DNA from: Epiperipatus broadwayi
Taxonomy: Eukaryota > Onychophora > Udeonychophora > Euonychophora > Peripatidae
DNA: 64,000 nt
Reading direction: 5' to 3'
NCBI GenBank assembly: GCA_028023455.1
Contig: JAQFVV010006270.1
Coordinates: forward strand, 3,870,834 to 3,934,833
The number at the start of each line of letters is the position of its first letter. Position 1 is the stretch's first letter. Of this stretch, positions 1 through 11,189 are shown one piece after another. The translations under genes and the position numbers were made by a program. Under the pieces are notes generated by a model. It saw only the letters and a list, made by a program, of their open reading frames with translations, searched no databases and was not told where the DNA came from.

Positions 1-74
1 TCATGTGTTTGAAGTGTTTGTATTCAGTCAATTATAGTTAAAATCTGCAAAGCGCATGTGCACAGCTTAATGTT
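1..74. repeat. direct repeat, copy 1 (pair with 345-420)
   Basis: This 74-base segment recurs almost unchanged at 345-420, an offset of 344 bases. Both copies run from a TCATGTGTTTGAAGTG start through GCAAAGCGCATGTGCACAGC. The window edge cuts the left side, so the repeat may be one unit of a longer tandem array. No coding potential is seen. Confidence 0.85.
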
Positions 75-282
75 GTATAACTATTACAGTTTATAAAACA
101 TCGCACTATATAAAATAATTGATTTATTTACATATATTTAATTTCAAATAAGAATGACGTATCGTAAATTCTAGTAATTTTCACCAGCGTCATTTATTCA
201 AGCATGTAAAAGTAATTTAAAGTGATTATTTAATATCTTCACGCTTTCACTTTCAGACACTTAAGATTTGCCCATACAAAAG

Positions 283-337
283 CGTTTGGGTTCGAAAAGA
301 TAGATGGCCACTTTTGGCCATTCTATCTTTTCCCAAA
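283..337. repeat. long hairpin between the direct repeats
   Basis: An inverted repeat has arms at 295-310 (AAAAGATAGATGGCCA) and 315-331, with one extra base and a 4-base loop. An outer TTTGGG/CCCAAA pair extends the stem. It lies between the two 344-bp-spaced direct repeats, so it is probably the core of a foldback or MITE-like repeat unit. A miRNA-like precursor cannot be excluded but there is no expression evidence. Confidence 0.7.
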
Positions 338-344
338 GACTTTA

Positions 345-420
345 TCATGTGTTTGAAGTGTTTGTATTCAGTCATTTATAGTTAAAAATCTGCAAAGCGC
401 ATGTGCACAGCTTAATGTAG
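345..420. repeat. direct repeat, copy 2
   Basis: Second copy of the 1-74 repeat, differing by a few substitutions and one single-base insertion. It ends where the AT-rich spacer before the minus-strand SINE begins. Confidence 0.85.
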
Positions 421-515
421 TATTTATATTTATAAATAAGAAATTGTCAATTTGCTTGAGGTTTTTTCTTCCCTTTTGAATTTTTTAAAGATTATGTTTA
501 CAATGTGTGTTCGTA

Positions 516-623
516 ATTTTTTTTATTTTTAAGTGTCATAGCATCGGCCAGGATGCGAACCCGCAGCCCGGGCAACTGCCTGCAAGTGCAAGGCAGTCAC
601 GCTGACCTCTTGACCACCAATGC
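516..623 (-). mobile_element. tRNA-Gly-like SINE, copy 1
   Basis: On the minus strand 623-541 reads as a tRNA-like body. The 5' acceptor GCATTGG pairs with 3' CCGATGC. There is an A-box region (TGGTCAAGAGGT), a CTGCC/GGCAG anticodon-like stem and a B box (GGGTTCGCATCC). A short TATGACACTT tail and an A-rich tract follow. The ends match those I know for animal tRNA-Gly, but the anticodon arm has diverged and there is an A tail, so this is a retroposed SINE and not a functional tRNA. Related copies lie at 19674, 22861 and 36633. Confidence 0.85.
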
Positions 624-904
624 ATGTTAACATATTTAAAACAGAATAAGCATACATTAAACTAAAAATATCTTTATTCAAGGTATCATAATCATAACTT
701 TATGAATTAATCTTGCAGAGGTCCCTACTATCGCATTTTATATGCATATTATCGAGGTTATAGTCTCAGTAAATATCACTACGTAATCAATGTGCATTTA
801 ATAAATTTATAATTACAACTTTAAATTGCTTGTTGTTGTAAAATTTACATAAAGTTAAGTTAAATTTCTTATTTATCCAAATTTATGTGAATGTTAAATA
901 GGCC

Positions 905-1079
905 TTTTTTTTTTTTTAGATAAATGGATACTGGCTTCTCTTTTATTTATAGCACATTGGTCTTTGGCTATAATCCATGCCTCCTTAATCTTTCTATAAT
1001 TTCTTTCAATGAATACAATATCCACCAAGGGGAGATCAAATTCATGGCGTGACTGCCGCTCATGCTTAAAAATATTGAA
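905..1079 (-). pseudogene. Penelope-like GIY-YIG C-terminal fragment
   Basis: Minus-strand reading from about 1079 gives an uninterrupted stretch of about 55 residues containing RHEFDLPLVDI, then NYRKIKEAW, then AINKREASIHLS. The pattern H-x-FD ... EA-W/I-I ... IN-R/K is what I know from the C-terminal half of the GIY-YIG endonuclease of Penelope-like retroelements. Its end (KREA..LS) matches the independent fragment at 21387-21650 (RREA..SLS). It runs straight into an A tract on the minus strand. The catalytic GIY-YIG start and the RT are absent. An unrelated LINE fragment is the alternative. Confidence 0.45.
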
Positions 1080-1654
1080 GAGTAATTATTGTTTCTTTTT
1101 GCCCTGTGATTTTTTTATTAATGCTGAAAATAACTTATCTGCTACTTTTAATTTCAAAATTAAAACTTTATTTACACATTAGAGTGGATACAAAAGCAAC
1201 CAATGATAGGATAAAATTATGTATACATATAAATGTGGTATGCAAGCCATGTATATAGAAATGTCAAAAGTTGTATTAAATCAATAATTTAGTCTTAAGA
1301 GCAGCATAAGAAACTCATGGTGGTTAATCAATGCAAGTATGAAAGAAACATAAATAAATATAAATAAAATCAAAGATTATATTAATGCCTTAAGGCAGTG
1401 TGTCATGAGCTTAATTATTTAGGAATATAACGTACGTCAAACCTATGTATAAGGTTTGGAAATTCCATTGATTAATGATTATCCTGGCCCAAAGAGTAAC
1501 GAGGATTATAACAATATTTACAAGTTGATATAGGTAAGTTAATTGTCTAGTATGTATGAAAGATCTTCATAGTTAAAGTTAGATTATTCTTAAGTGAAAG
1601 ATGGGATATATTATTTGTTCAGTGGATGGGAGAAAGTTCAAGTTTTAGGCCTAA

Positions 1655-2290
1655 GAAAAACATGAATTAGGACTCTAGTCTCAACTGGCTCCAGGTTTGG
1701 TCAATTAGCCAAGGCTGACAAGTTCGTTTATCCTCATCTTTTATCTTGTAGAGGGATTTGAAAAATCGATTAGTCATCGAGTCATCACAGCCATGATCAA
1801 ATATCATGCTACATCTGGCAGTCCAAATTGAAAAGTTAATGAAAGTGGCCAGTCTTATTGTTCCAAATTGACCCTTTTTAATTGATGCATTAAGAGAAAT
1901 GTTAGCTGGGTCATTGCCATTTATCCGGTCTAACGCTATATTACTGAGATAAGTCCACGAATCACATTGATCCAGAATGTGGCCAATTGACTCCTCCTGT
2001 TTGTTACATAGGGACAAAGGGGGTTGATGTTGTAACCCCTTTGGTAGTGGAGAAAGGCCCCAGTGGGGAGTGCTCCAAGGATGATTTTTATTAAAAAAAT
2101 CAACAAATTTTGGACTGTTTGATGAATTTTGTTAATTTGGAAAATCGAGCGAAACCTATTGGAAGTATAATAACAGATACTGAATATCGCTGTTGTTTTC
2201 CAGAGGGTCTCTTTAGCTTTAGGTTTTATTATTATTGAATTTGAACTTTGATCTAAAATAGCAGGACTCTGCAAACGATAAAGAAATTCA
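1655..2290 (-). pseudogene. LINE 3' end with zinc-binding (zf-RVT-like) domain
   Basis: Two minus-strand frames overlap at about 1936-2017. The upstream one contains LGALPTGAFLHYQRG; the downstream one continues with SLCNKQEESIGHILDQC. This is the pattern (basic/LPTG, then C-x2-C-x(n)-E-x2-H-x-L-x2-C) of the zinc-binding domain that ends the ORF2 of many non-LTR retrotransposons. The downstream frame then runs about 90 residues to a stop near 1667. A frameshift separates the parts and no RT is seen upstream, so it is a 5'-truncated dead copy. I cannot assign the clade. Confidence 0.65.
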
Positions 2291-4289
2291 AAATATGTTA
2301 ATAATCAACGCCTAAATGTCCATTGATATTAATAAGTTATTCATCTACGTATTTTATAAATCCTCGTTTTAAATGTATATTCATATAATATATTAGATTC
2401 AGTCAAATAGAAAAAGTTCGTATACACAGTCAGAATTATATAAAAAAAATGGTGATGGTCATAACTTACTAACTATAGTGATAGATTTCATTGCAAAATC
2501 TTAATTTAATAGTAAGAAATGACTAGAAATCAAAAACTGATTTTAGAATTTCTTGACAATTAATTAATGATTATTTATTTGGGATGCCTCATTATTTATA
2601 TTTAATTTTAATATGAATAGAACTTGTTTAAAAAAGACCTAACTAAATTAAGAATAATTTATCGCCATTATAAATAATGTTCATATTAATATGATAAAAC
2701 TTTAAAATTAAAAAAAAAAAAATTGATTTTCTACTACAGTTAATGACGTATATATAATAGCTTTCCGAAATTCTAGAACACAAATAGTTGTTTTTTTTTT
2801 AACTTGATTTTTTAAAATACTTATTAAGCACTTGTAAAAACGTAAACAAAAAGGCAAAATGTCTACCATTTAGTTTAATAAAATATTTCACTTGGACTTC
2901 AGATATAAAAAAATAAAAAAGTTTTTCCACCTCTGCACTAGATTCACAGTTGGACATAAATTTGCAACACAATTTCCTTTTGATTGGTTTCCTATTCTTT
3001 CCCATCTGCCTGTAGTAACATGATCCCCCCTTACACCTCATGATCTACACTTGACTCATTCAAGACTGACACTTTAGACTCTCAGCTAAATAATAGTATT
3101 TATGTGTATGCCTTGAAAGGTGACAATTTATATTGATTTAATATTCATCAGCATTTATCCAACTAGTTCCCTCCTCTTTCGCTCACTCTTCTCTTCCAAC
3201 CAACAACATATTTTTCCAAGACTCCCATCAGCTTGTCACACTTTCAAAAGAAGGATAGAGGTAATGCTTTCATCTACATTTCAATTGAATGGATTGTGTA
3301 ACATTTTGCACCTCTTCAATAGTTTATCCTTTAACAAGGTAAAAAAAAAAAAAGAACTAAAAATTATGTGCTTCATTAGAATTAACATGAAATTATAAAA
3401 GAATAAAATTCGTATTTGTCATGCGTGACATTTATTAATTATTATTGGCTAACGATCACTATTTACAACTGAGGAAAACTGAACCAAATCTACTGAAAAA
3501 TAATTTCCTATTTGCAATAAAAACGCACAATTATGTTCCTATGTGGCACTAATTTTTAGTTTCATTTTAAACATTTATTTTTAAAATTAATATGAAAAAA
3601 TGAAACTTTATACAACTATGATAAATAATTTTTAATTAATTTAGTAGTATAGAGTGCTTATAATTTTGAATAATATGAACACATGGAAAGGACTCTCAGC
3701 AGATTTTTTCATAAAATTAAGAACATGTTGGGATTTTAAATTATATTTTACATTGAAATCAATCCCCTCCCCCTATATCAATTTTCAACTATGCGTTTAT
3801 AATTTTAATTTTATATACACACAAGTATATGCCTTATTCTTATAATTATCAAGTGGAAATAATTTACCGCAAAGCAAAGGCTTCTATTATTTCTCCCCAA
3901 AAAATTTGTCATGCCCCCCCCCCTCATAATCCCTAAGTATCAATTTGCTCTAATCTACTGTTGATCTTTTTTTCTTGTAATATACTTAGCTAATCCTCTA
4001 AGATTTTTTTTTTTTTTTAACAAGTGTCGTAAATGCTATTTCATTTTTATTGTTCTCAAATAAATTATGCGTAAAGAAAAAACTACAAATTTGCCTTCTA
4101 AACTAAATACAATTCTTGCAATGTTTTTTTTTTTTTTTGAATAGCCGCTGAATAAAAATTTTTAAATAAAAGATGAAAAATATTTTAACAAATTATCTTT
4201 GTGGTTCCATAATCTAGCAAATCTGGAATGCCAAATCTATTGATTATCTTATATAGAAAGCTATAGTAAGTTTTACACTTTTCCTTCTA
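2291..4289. other. AT-rich DNA, no feature recognised
   Basis: I see only A/T homopolymers (for example T runs near 4005 and 4125), a C run at 3916 and short chance frames. No family or motif is recognisable on either strand. Confidence 0.6.
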
Positions 4290-4420
4290 GCAATCCCTAA
4301 GGAGAATCTAAATTTTATTTCCTTCTTTTATTTTTGTTGTGGCTCAACTTATCTTTAAATTAAAAGACTTGTCTACATTACAATCATCTTTTGATCTTCA
4401 ATGTTCATCGCTACAAACTA

Positions 4421-4640
4421 ATGGATATGGATAGATAAAAATAGCCAATAACAGGAACAGGTGAAATAAGTAAAGATGCTCAGTGAATCAAATTGTTTCC
4501 ATTAAGGAAAGAGCAACCCATGTGGACGTAGGGTCAAATAACAATGGATATTATATGGGTTGCCCCATATTTAGTTGCAAAAACAGTGAAGCATGTTCAT
4601 TGTTGAATCTGAAGTTGCTAAAACCAAACCTGGCACAAAA
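4421..4640 (+). repeat. LTR-like direct repeat, 5' copy
   Basis: Shared with 8588-8805 through a series of matches: AGATAAAA, then AATAAGT, then CTCAGTGAAT, then GCAAAAACAGTG, then AGCATGTTCA, in the same order and spacing. Identity is moderate. If these are LTRs the element is old. Confidence 0.55.
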
Positions 4641-4918
4641 CAAGCTGCCATGGTAGAGGTAGAAGTTATACCACATCTGGACACAAGATGTCATAGTATA
4701 AGTGTTAGGCATACCTGAAAAAGTCCCTTGCTTCAGTAGAAATATGGTAATTAGACATTATACCTAGCAAATGGTATCATGCGAACAGTATATCAGATGT
4801 TTATTAAAATTACAGATATTTATGTATATATGTTGAATATAAGTTTTTAACACACGATACATTTAGGTGGTTCTCAGAACTGAAGAGAATTCTAACAGTT
4901 AATTAGTTCTTGAACAAC

Positions 4919-5735
4919 ATGGCAAACATTGGTTCAGTGGAGAAATTTGATCTAAGCTATCTGGAAAATTGGCCAACCTATGTGAATTGTTTGTTCTTCT
5001 ACCTTTAAGCAAATCAGGTTAAAAAATATAAAACAGAGTTAGCAACATTCATAACGATTTACAGTGCACAGACAAATGAAATCTTGCATTCGCTATCAAC
5101 ATCATTGCTTCTGACATATTGATTTTGAGAAAGCACTACCCCTGTCAGCATTTCTGTAACCAAAACTACTAATGATAATGAAGAAATATCACTTCAATCT
5201 CAGTTTAAGGGGGGGGGGGGGATAAGAAAGCACGATATTTTGTTGCTAAGCTTAAAAAGCTAGCTAGCATTGAGTGGAGAGTTTGGGAATTTCTTTATAA
5301 AAGCGCTGAGAAATTGTTTCATTTCCAGAATGTGAGATCACAGTCTCAGAATCAAATTAATGGATCCTGTCTTGCAAGCAACTCCGGCAGCATTCATGGT
5401 GATTCAGACCACAATTAAATAAAAATTATCCCAGCATTAAAGCCAGACAGTTTAAAGCCTTTTTCCAATCAAAATGAGCTTCAAGATATTTATAAAGATA
5501 ATAAAGTTTGTGAGAGTTTGTTACAGTTGCAACAATCTGAAATATGTGCATACATATTTCAGATTGTATCCATTCAGAAATACAGTTTGCAAATTTTGAA
5601 TTGTTTAGGACACATAGAAGATGTTTGTTTTAAAAGAAAAAACAAACTGAGCAGCAAGAGAATGCAAGAGCCCATTCTACAGAACTACAAGGACAAAGTA
5701 AAATCAGATAAAAACCAACACTTGTATAAATAATG
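4919..5735 (+). pseudogene. gag remnant of the gypsy element
   Basis: An ATG at 4919 opens a frame beginning MANIGSVEKFDLSYLENW, which matches the typical start of K02A2.6-like gag (FD ... W..Y). It is broken by a stop after about 29 residues, and homology continues in pieces. Near 5600-5640 a short NCLGHIEDVCFKRKNK stretch looks like the second half of a CCHC zinc knuckle (GH-x3-C). A G run at about 5209-5221 interrupts the region. Confidence 0.6.
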
Positions 5736-6179
5736 GGAGAGGCATTGACTCAACCTTCAAATGCAGAAGTATAATTAATAATATGCCAATGATAATAGAA
5801 GTGAATTCTGTATCTGTAGTCATCATTAATAAAAAAATAAATAAATAATATAAATACCAGTTGCAACCTAGCAATAAAACAATTATTGATTGCTAATTTT
5901 ATCAAATCCTTCTAGGCAAAGGTCATTATGCCAAAAAAAATTACTTCTGCTTCTGATAACCGATAAACATAGTAATCTCTTAAGCTGTGACTAGTTTGGT
6001 TATTTAGGATGTGTGGTAGTCATAGTAAACCAGTGGCCCCCCCAGAAGTAGTTGATGATACACTGGGTCTGTACTTATGACACACAGTCCACTTAGCGTT
6101 AAATAAAAAAGTATAATCAATAAATTATCATTGCAGATCACTACTTTTGGCTTTGAGGGGTAAAGTAAATGCTGAATTT

Positions 6180-6500
6180 AATAGATGACAGGCAGCAGGA
6201 AGTCATTAAGCCCATAACTTCATCTCATGGGTTACCCCATTTATAATGGTTATCAAACAGACTGCTGATGTGTGGATCTGTGGTAATTATCGATATACAG
6301 TCAACAAAGCATTGGCAATTGATAACTATCTACTACTATGAGTCAAACAAATTCTACCCACATTGTCTGGTGGAAGGTCTTCATAAGAATCAATCTGAGA
6401 AAATTCCTTCTTACAGCTACTAGTTATTCATTAACAATAATTACTCATATAAAAAAGATAAACAGGTTACCTTTTGCGATATCTGTCACACTAGCAATAT
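6180..6500 (+). pseudogene. reverse transcriptase remnant (gypsy)
   Basis: Around 6215-6340 a plus-strand frame reads WVTPFIMVIKQTADVWICG, then NYRYTVNKALAIDNY. It corresponds to the Ty3/gypsy RT segment S-x-WA-P-x-V-x-V-x-K ... R-x-C-x-DY ... N. The TL-GG pair that precedes the catalytic segment follows at about 6360. I did not find the catalytic DD motif intact; stops and indels follow. Confidence 0.65.
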
Positions 6501-6759
6501 TCGAGAGTTGTTGACCAATTTGCTGTTGTAATACCTAAAGCACTCCTATTTCTTAAATAATTTTTTTTATTAGTGACTAAAACACCAACACAACTTTGGG
6601 TTTCCACTAGGAAACTTTTAATAAGATTAAGACCTCGGGTATTAAGACAAATTTAAAAAAATAACATATAGCACCTATCCAATAAAGAAAAAAATTAAAG
6701 GAATTAAAGAGGCAAAAAATTATTATGAACAAAAAAAGCTCCAGTCTTTTCTGGATCCC

Positions 6760-7330
6760 AAAAATTATTAAGAACAATTTTCTACAACATAAAACTGAAG
6801 CTGCAGAACTACTATACAGGTAAAAATGTGGTCTGGAAGTGGGACTGCAAACATGACAGAGCTTTTGAAATACTGAAAGATGTGATATTAGAATCAATAG
6901 CATTGGTATACTAATACCCAGAGAAAATGCTGATACTAAGTTACAATGCATCACTGGTGATGAGTGTAATGATGTCCCATAAGAATAACAATGAGACACA
7001 ATCTCCATTGCATTCACATTAGGGTCTCTCAAAAGCTGAAAAAATTATAGTCAGATTGACAGACAGGTATTGGCTTTCATTGCTGATTTTAAGATATTTC
7101 ATGACTATTTTTATGGCAATTATTCATAATGATAACATAGACTGATAACTGTTAGGAATTTTTGTATCCCGTAAAGGAATCCCTCAACATGCCTCACAAC
7201 AAATGCTGAGATATTTCACATTTTTTTATCAGGCTATGATGTGAAATTAGAATACACTGAGGCAAAACAAGCTCCCCATGTAGATGCGTTAAATTGATTA
7301 CATGCAGTGGTTGCAGATACCAATTAATAT
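6760..7330 (+). pseudogene. RNase H remnant (gypsy)
   Basis: Pieces in order resemble gypsy RNase H: a W-x-W-DCKHDRAFEILKD segment at about 6820-6880, a LSYNAS segment where LxCDAS is expected, and LSKAEK near 7030. Later pieces read RYFTFF and YDVKLEYTEAKQAPHVDAL near 7235-7295, as in Y-x-IEYR ... ADALSR. Several frameshifts and stops are present. The catalytic D-to-N change in the DAS motif is another sign of decay. Confidence 0.6.
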
Positions 7331-7539
7331 GATCGAATTAATGCATTCATCAACAACAAATTGTTTGCTGAAGAGACCACAGCTGATGCTGGAATTGAAA
7401 AGTTACTGAAATGAATCTATCAGAAGTGGCCAAATAAAAAATATGATGAACTGCAGCTGGTCTACTGAACTTGAATCTAGCACTCTCACTTAAAAGTAAC
7501 TGGACTGTTTGGGAATCAAGAGTTATGATTTCACTAACT

Positions 7540-8085
7540 AACTGAATCAATGTGCATAAAATTGTATATTATATACACTCACGAATCATAAAAATGAAAA
7601 TGTTAGCTGGATCATATGACTGGTTATATACTTTGGACTTTGATATTGACATTAAGGTCCATCACTGTTGGCACTGGAAGATGAACTAAAATATGCCAGC
7701 AAAGAATAAAACTGATCAGTTGTCTGAATCTAAAGGTATCTGGATCAAAATTCATGTTAATCACACTGGCCATGAAGGTGCTAATAGTGGTCAATATATA
7801 CTCCAGATGGATAGGGATAATGGAAGTATTATCATTCCATTCTATAAGAACTATTGAAGTTTTTAGAAGGCTGCTTGCAACCCATTGCCTGCCTAAAACT
7901 ACAGTGTCAGAAAATGGCACATCCTTTTCAACAGGTCTATTCAGACAATTTCATGCCAACAATAGCATTGGATTAGCTTTCAGCTCACCATTCCATCCTG
8001 AAAGCAATGGCCAGGCTGAGAGACTATTTCAAAAGACTAAAAGAATGAGCTACAACTACAACTATGAGCAAGATGCCAGTTAAAC
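7540..8085 (+). pseudogene. integrase remnant (gypsy)
   Basis: A 109-codon open stretch at 7754-8083 matches the second half of the integrase catalytic core. It has VVNIYSRWIGI (the first Asp of D-x-Y/F-S is replaced by Asn), then LPKTTVSENGTSF where the second catalytic Asp of SDNG is replaced by Glu. SSPFHPESNGQAER follows and contains the third catalytic Glu. Two catalytic positions are altered, and the zinc-binding N-terminus upstream (7650-7750) is scattered over frames. Confidence 0.75.
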
Positions 8086-8587
8086 TATTACTAGTTCAAG
8101 GTTATGAGAACTCAATTTTCAGTTCTTATGCCAACTGACTTAATGAAAAAAAAAAAAGAACAGAAGTATTGGAATACAGATAGGCATTCAATTCTTATAT
8201 CATAATATAATCAATCACGAAATGGTTTCCAGGAGTTATTAAAACAAAAGGATTGCATACAGTGGTTGTTCAAACTTTATATGGATAGCAATATCACAGA
8301 TACTGACAACAACTAAGTCTAAACTATAGATCTCCAGTGAACAGTGAAAAGAATACAAGATTCAAAGAAAGTAGTTGATGAAGACTTCAGCCCTGCTCAT
8401 ATAAACACCAAACCTGATATCAAACCTGAAGAAGCTAGGAAATGACAAAGATTTATACCCATGTACCTCAATATATATTCTTAGTGCTAATTTTAGCCAG
8501 GAGGAAGAAATATTTATAACTCAATTTACCTTCAAGTAATCCGGGCATTTTACCTTGTTTGAATTCAGCAACCATCACTACAGACAA

Positions 8588-8805
8588 ATAGATATATGAT
8601 TAGATAAAATGGAACCAATGACAGAAACATGCAAATAAGTGCAGATACTCAGTGAATTTGATTGCTCCTATTAAGGGAGGGAATATATTTATAAATTGGC
8701 AGTCCATTTGGAGACACAGTCAAACAACAATATTACACAGAATGTTTCATATTTGATTGCAAAAACAGTGGAGCATGTTCAGTTGAACCAGAAGCTGCTA
8801 GATAT
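8588..8805 (+). repeat. LTR-like direct repeat, 3' copy
   Basis: Counterpart of 4421-4640. A purine-rich tract (AAAAGGGGGAGGGA, about 8838-8851) follows it. That could be a polypurine tract, in which case the true 3' LTR would start near 8855 (TGTCAAAAA) and this repeat would be internal. I could not find a matching 5' copy for that alternative. Confidence 0.45.
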
Positions 8806-8855
8806 TAAACCAGTAAACAAATGACTTTGCGAACATAAAAGGGGGAGGGACATAC

Positions 8856-9720
8856 TGTCAAAAATAGAATATAAAAAAGCCTGTAGTAGCTATCAAAATT
8901 GTTGTTGCTGCTGATACACATTTTCTGAAAGACAGGTGCTGAAAAATAATTAAAAAGCTGTTCCTGCATTACTTTGACCAAGCTGAATTCTACTAAGCCA
9001 TTACCAAAGCTGTTAAAATGAGAACTATTGGCTAGAGGACAATAAGACTTAGCCATCTATCTCTCATGGACAACTCCTACAGAAGGGAAGAAAACATCAA
9101 CCTCAGCCCGAGCCCAGTGATGGGGAAGCTAGCTACACTTGAAATACTAGAGTTCTTGACCGAAGTAAATTTACAAAACTGCATCCAGACTTAAACCTAG
9201 AAAAGCCATGGCTGATTTAATAGAGAGAAGACACACAGTAAAGAATGCCTTGAAAGACTTACTACCAAGTATTACCGGTAAATTATTCTGCAGAATACAT
9301 CAATTTCATTACTAAACCCATTCTAAATTAAAAGCTAGCTAACTAATCAAATCTTGTATTTAGTTATATTATTTAAATGTTAAACTAAATTGTTGATATT
9401 AAATTTACTTTACAGCTTAGAGCACTCTCAAAATTCTTGCGTGATCATAAACATTTTAAGTAATCATAAATATTTAGGTTCTATAAAACCATTTCAAACA
9501 AATTTTTCATTTCTAAATTATAACTTCATGTTTACTAATTTATGCTATGTTCATCAGAACGGAGTTTTGTGGGGTTTAATAATTATCAGAGGGGCGATTA
9601 AGTACCTTCCCATTATGTTAGAATATTATCATATAAAGAAATATCGGCAAAACTCCCTTCTGAAATCAAACTATTATTTATGCGAGAGTGAATCAGTTAC
9701 TTATAATGCACAAAATGTTA
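8856..9720. other. element flank, nothing recognised
   Basis: This may include the 3' LTR of the gypsy copy in its first 200-400 bases. Beyond that it is AT-rich DNA with no motif I can name. Confidence 0.4.
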
Positions 9721-9724
9721 TTTT

Positions 9725-9890
9725 TAAAACTCATATTTTGCGTAAGCTATTTAAAATGCATATTTTGCGTAAATTATTTAAAAATGGATATTTTGCACAG
9801 GTTGTTTTAAAATGAGTATTTGTGTAAGTTATTTTAAAAAGCAATCTTTTGCTTAAGTTATTTAAAAATCAATATTTACTTAATATTAAG
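9725..9890 (+). repeat. degenerate 27-29 bp minisatellite, about 6 units
   Basis: Units starting near 9732, 9759, 9787, 9816, 9843 and 9870 follow the pattern ATATTTTGCGTAAGTTATTT plus AAAAATG. The first three are the most alike. A chance frame translates the first units as repeated HILRKLFK. There is no evidence that it is expressed. Confidence 0.8.
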
Positions 9891-9894
9891 CGTG

Positions 9895-10690
9895 AGTTAT
9901 ACAGCATAAAGTAATATTTTAAATCTTAGTAAATCCTTAATTTTGCTGTAACTCTCTTTAATCAGAGATTAAGCTATACGGATATCCTTAAATCAGATTC
10001 TTATTATTGCCTTGTAATGTGATTTAAGCAATACTATTATGAACTGACCAGTGGTAATGGTGCTGATAGAAGCTAAGATTTGGTGTAATTAATTTATGAA
10101 ATATTAAATTAGCATGGTGAATGTGTTGCTGGTTAGCATAAATATGCATAACTTCTTGCTATACCTATAATGGCCTACATCAGGATTGTTTCCACGTCAA
10201 ATCACGCCTCAAAAGTTTAGGCAATTTTCACATTTATCTATTTGAAGGAACCAAAGCATTCCAAGGGCTCGTTAAGCCTCTGCTCCATTCACTTGAATAA
10301 AAAGGCCAGTAGCGCGGTCTGGGGAACCGATTACTAGGTAATGAACCTCAATTAAGAACACATTCAAGATGGATATATTCTGATATTATAGTTTGTAATG
10401 CCCTAGAATCTGACGTTCGACTGCCCAACATCAGTTCAACCTCCCATAGAATTAACATCGGCTTTGATCTGATTCAGAATCTGAATTAATGTGTTTATCT
10501 GTGTAGCAATTATATATAATATCATGCAAATATCATTATAGTTAAGTTTAAACTTAGTAAAATAATAATATAATCTCCATCAGTTACCAATAAATTGATC
10601 ACTCTATTACTGATTTCTACTATATAGATCATAGCATGGGTTATGACATAGAAGATGGTATAAGCATATTAAAGTCATAGACTAATTAAA
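9895..10690. other. AT-rich DNA with a GC-richer island
   Basis: 10180-10480 is noticeably less AT-rich (for example GGCCAGTAGCGCGGTCTGGG near 10310), which suggests an old inserted element. I recognise no domain or terminal repeat. Confidence 0.4.
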
Positions 10691-10693
10691 CAT

Positions 10694-10815
10694 TTTGTAA
10701 CCCCAAAAGCCACTCACCTGCGTGTGAGCTCTATATAATTTGCTTTATTGTATTATTTGTAACCCTGAGTATTCACTCACCTGCAAGTGAGCAATCTGTA
10801 CATATTTATTTGCTT
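10694..10815. repeat. two-unit tandem repeat, 62-bp offset
   Basis: TTTGTAACCC ... CACTCACCTGC ... GTGAGC ... TTTGCTTTAT appears twice, starting at 10694 and 10756. Each unit carries a small CTCAC...GTGAG palindrome. It lies about 100 bases upstream of the solo LTR. Confidence 0.7.
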
Positions 10816-10917
10816 TATAACTTATTAAGTGTTACATTAAATTTATGAAATATAAATTTATCTCAGTCTCCATTCTTGTCATTACTTTATGAATCATTAG
10901 TTAAGTTATATAATATG

Positions 10918-11148
10918 TGTTAGGGGGGGAGTCTCATGTTTTACTGCTTTGCTATTGCTGGAATGTGAATAAAGAGATATCGAGTGTAACTTCAGGCGTG
11001 TCATTCGCAATGGGTTGACTTGGAAGCACGGGTAAGAGAGTTGAGATATGATCAGACGTAGGATATTACTATCCAGACTTGGTCAGCTTTTGGTTCTCTG
11101 GCTTGGACTCTTGGTCTGTTGAATAAATGTACAAACCTGACTGTTACA
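10918..11148 (+). mobile_element. solo LTR
   Basis: A 231-bp block starts TGTTAGG and ends TGTTACA, the TGT...ACA termini of an LTR. It is flanked by ATATG on the left and ATATA on the right, a 5-bp target duplication with one mismatch. It is richer in GC than its surroundings and has two AATAAA signals (about 10969 and 11122). No pol sequence adjoins it. It therefore looks like an LTR left by recombination. Its sequence does not match the LTR-like repeats of the 4.4-8.8 kb element. Confidence 0.65.
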
Positions 11149-11189
11149 ATATATTCCACGGTAAATATTGTATGAGTATACTTAATGTG

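Larger units (their letters stand above)
4421..8830 (+). mobile_element. decayed Ty3/gypsy LTR retrotransposon
   Basis: Gag, reverse transcriptase, RNase H and integrase remnants occur in order on the plus strand, the pol order diagnostic of Ty3/gypsy elements (RT-RNase H-integrase). Every domain is broken by stops and frameshifts, so the copy is dead. A degenerate direct repeat at 4421-4640 and 8588-8805 brackets it. The best family resemblance is to K02A2.6-like gypsy elements. The boundaries are uncertain: the repeats may be divergent LTRs, and similarity may begin up to about 130 bases further left. Confidence 0.8.

Noticed and set aside
541-623. Functional tRNA gene
   Set aside because: A tail, shared SINE linker and a distorted anticodon arm show that it is a retroposed element.
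6607-7032. 141-codon minus-strand open stretch
   Set aside because: Antisense shadow of the gypsy RNase H region. The plus strand carries the recognisable domain pieces.
7350-7920. Minus-strand open stretches opposite the integrase
   Set aside because: Shadows of the plus-strand integrase region with no domain of their own.
9390-9815. 141-codon plus-strand open stretch with repeated HILRKLFK
   Set aside because: The repeated peptide comes from the minisatellite; the upstream part shows no domain.
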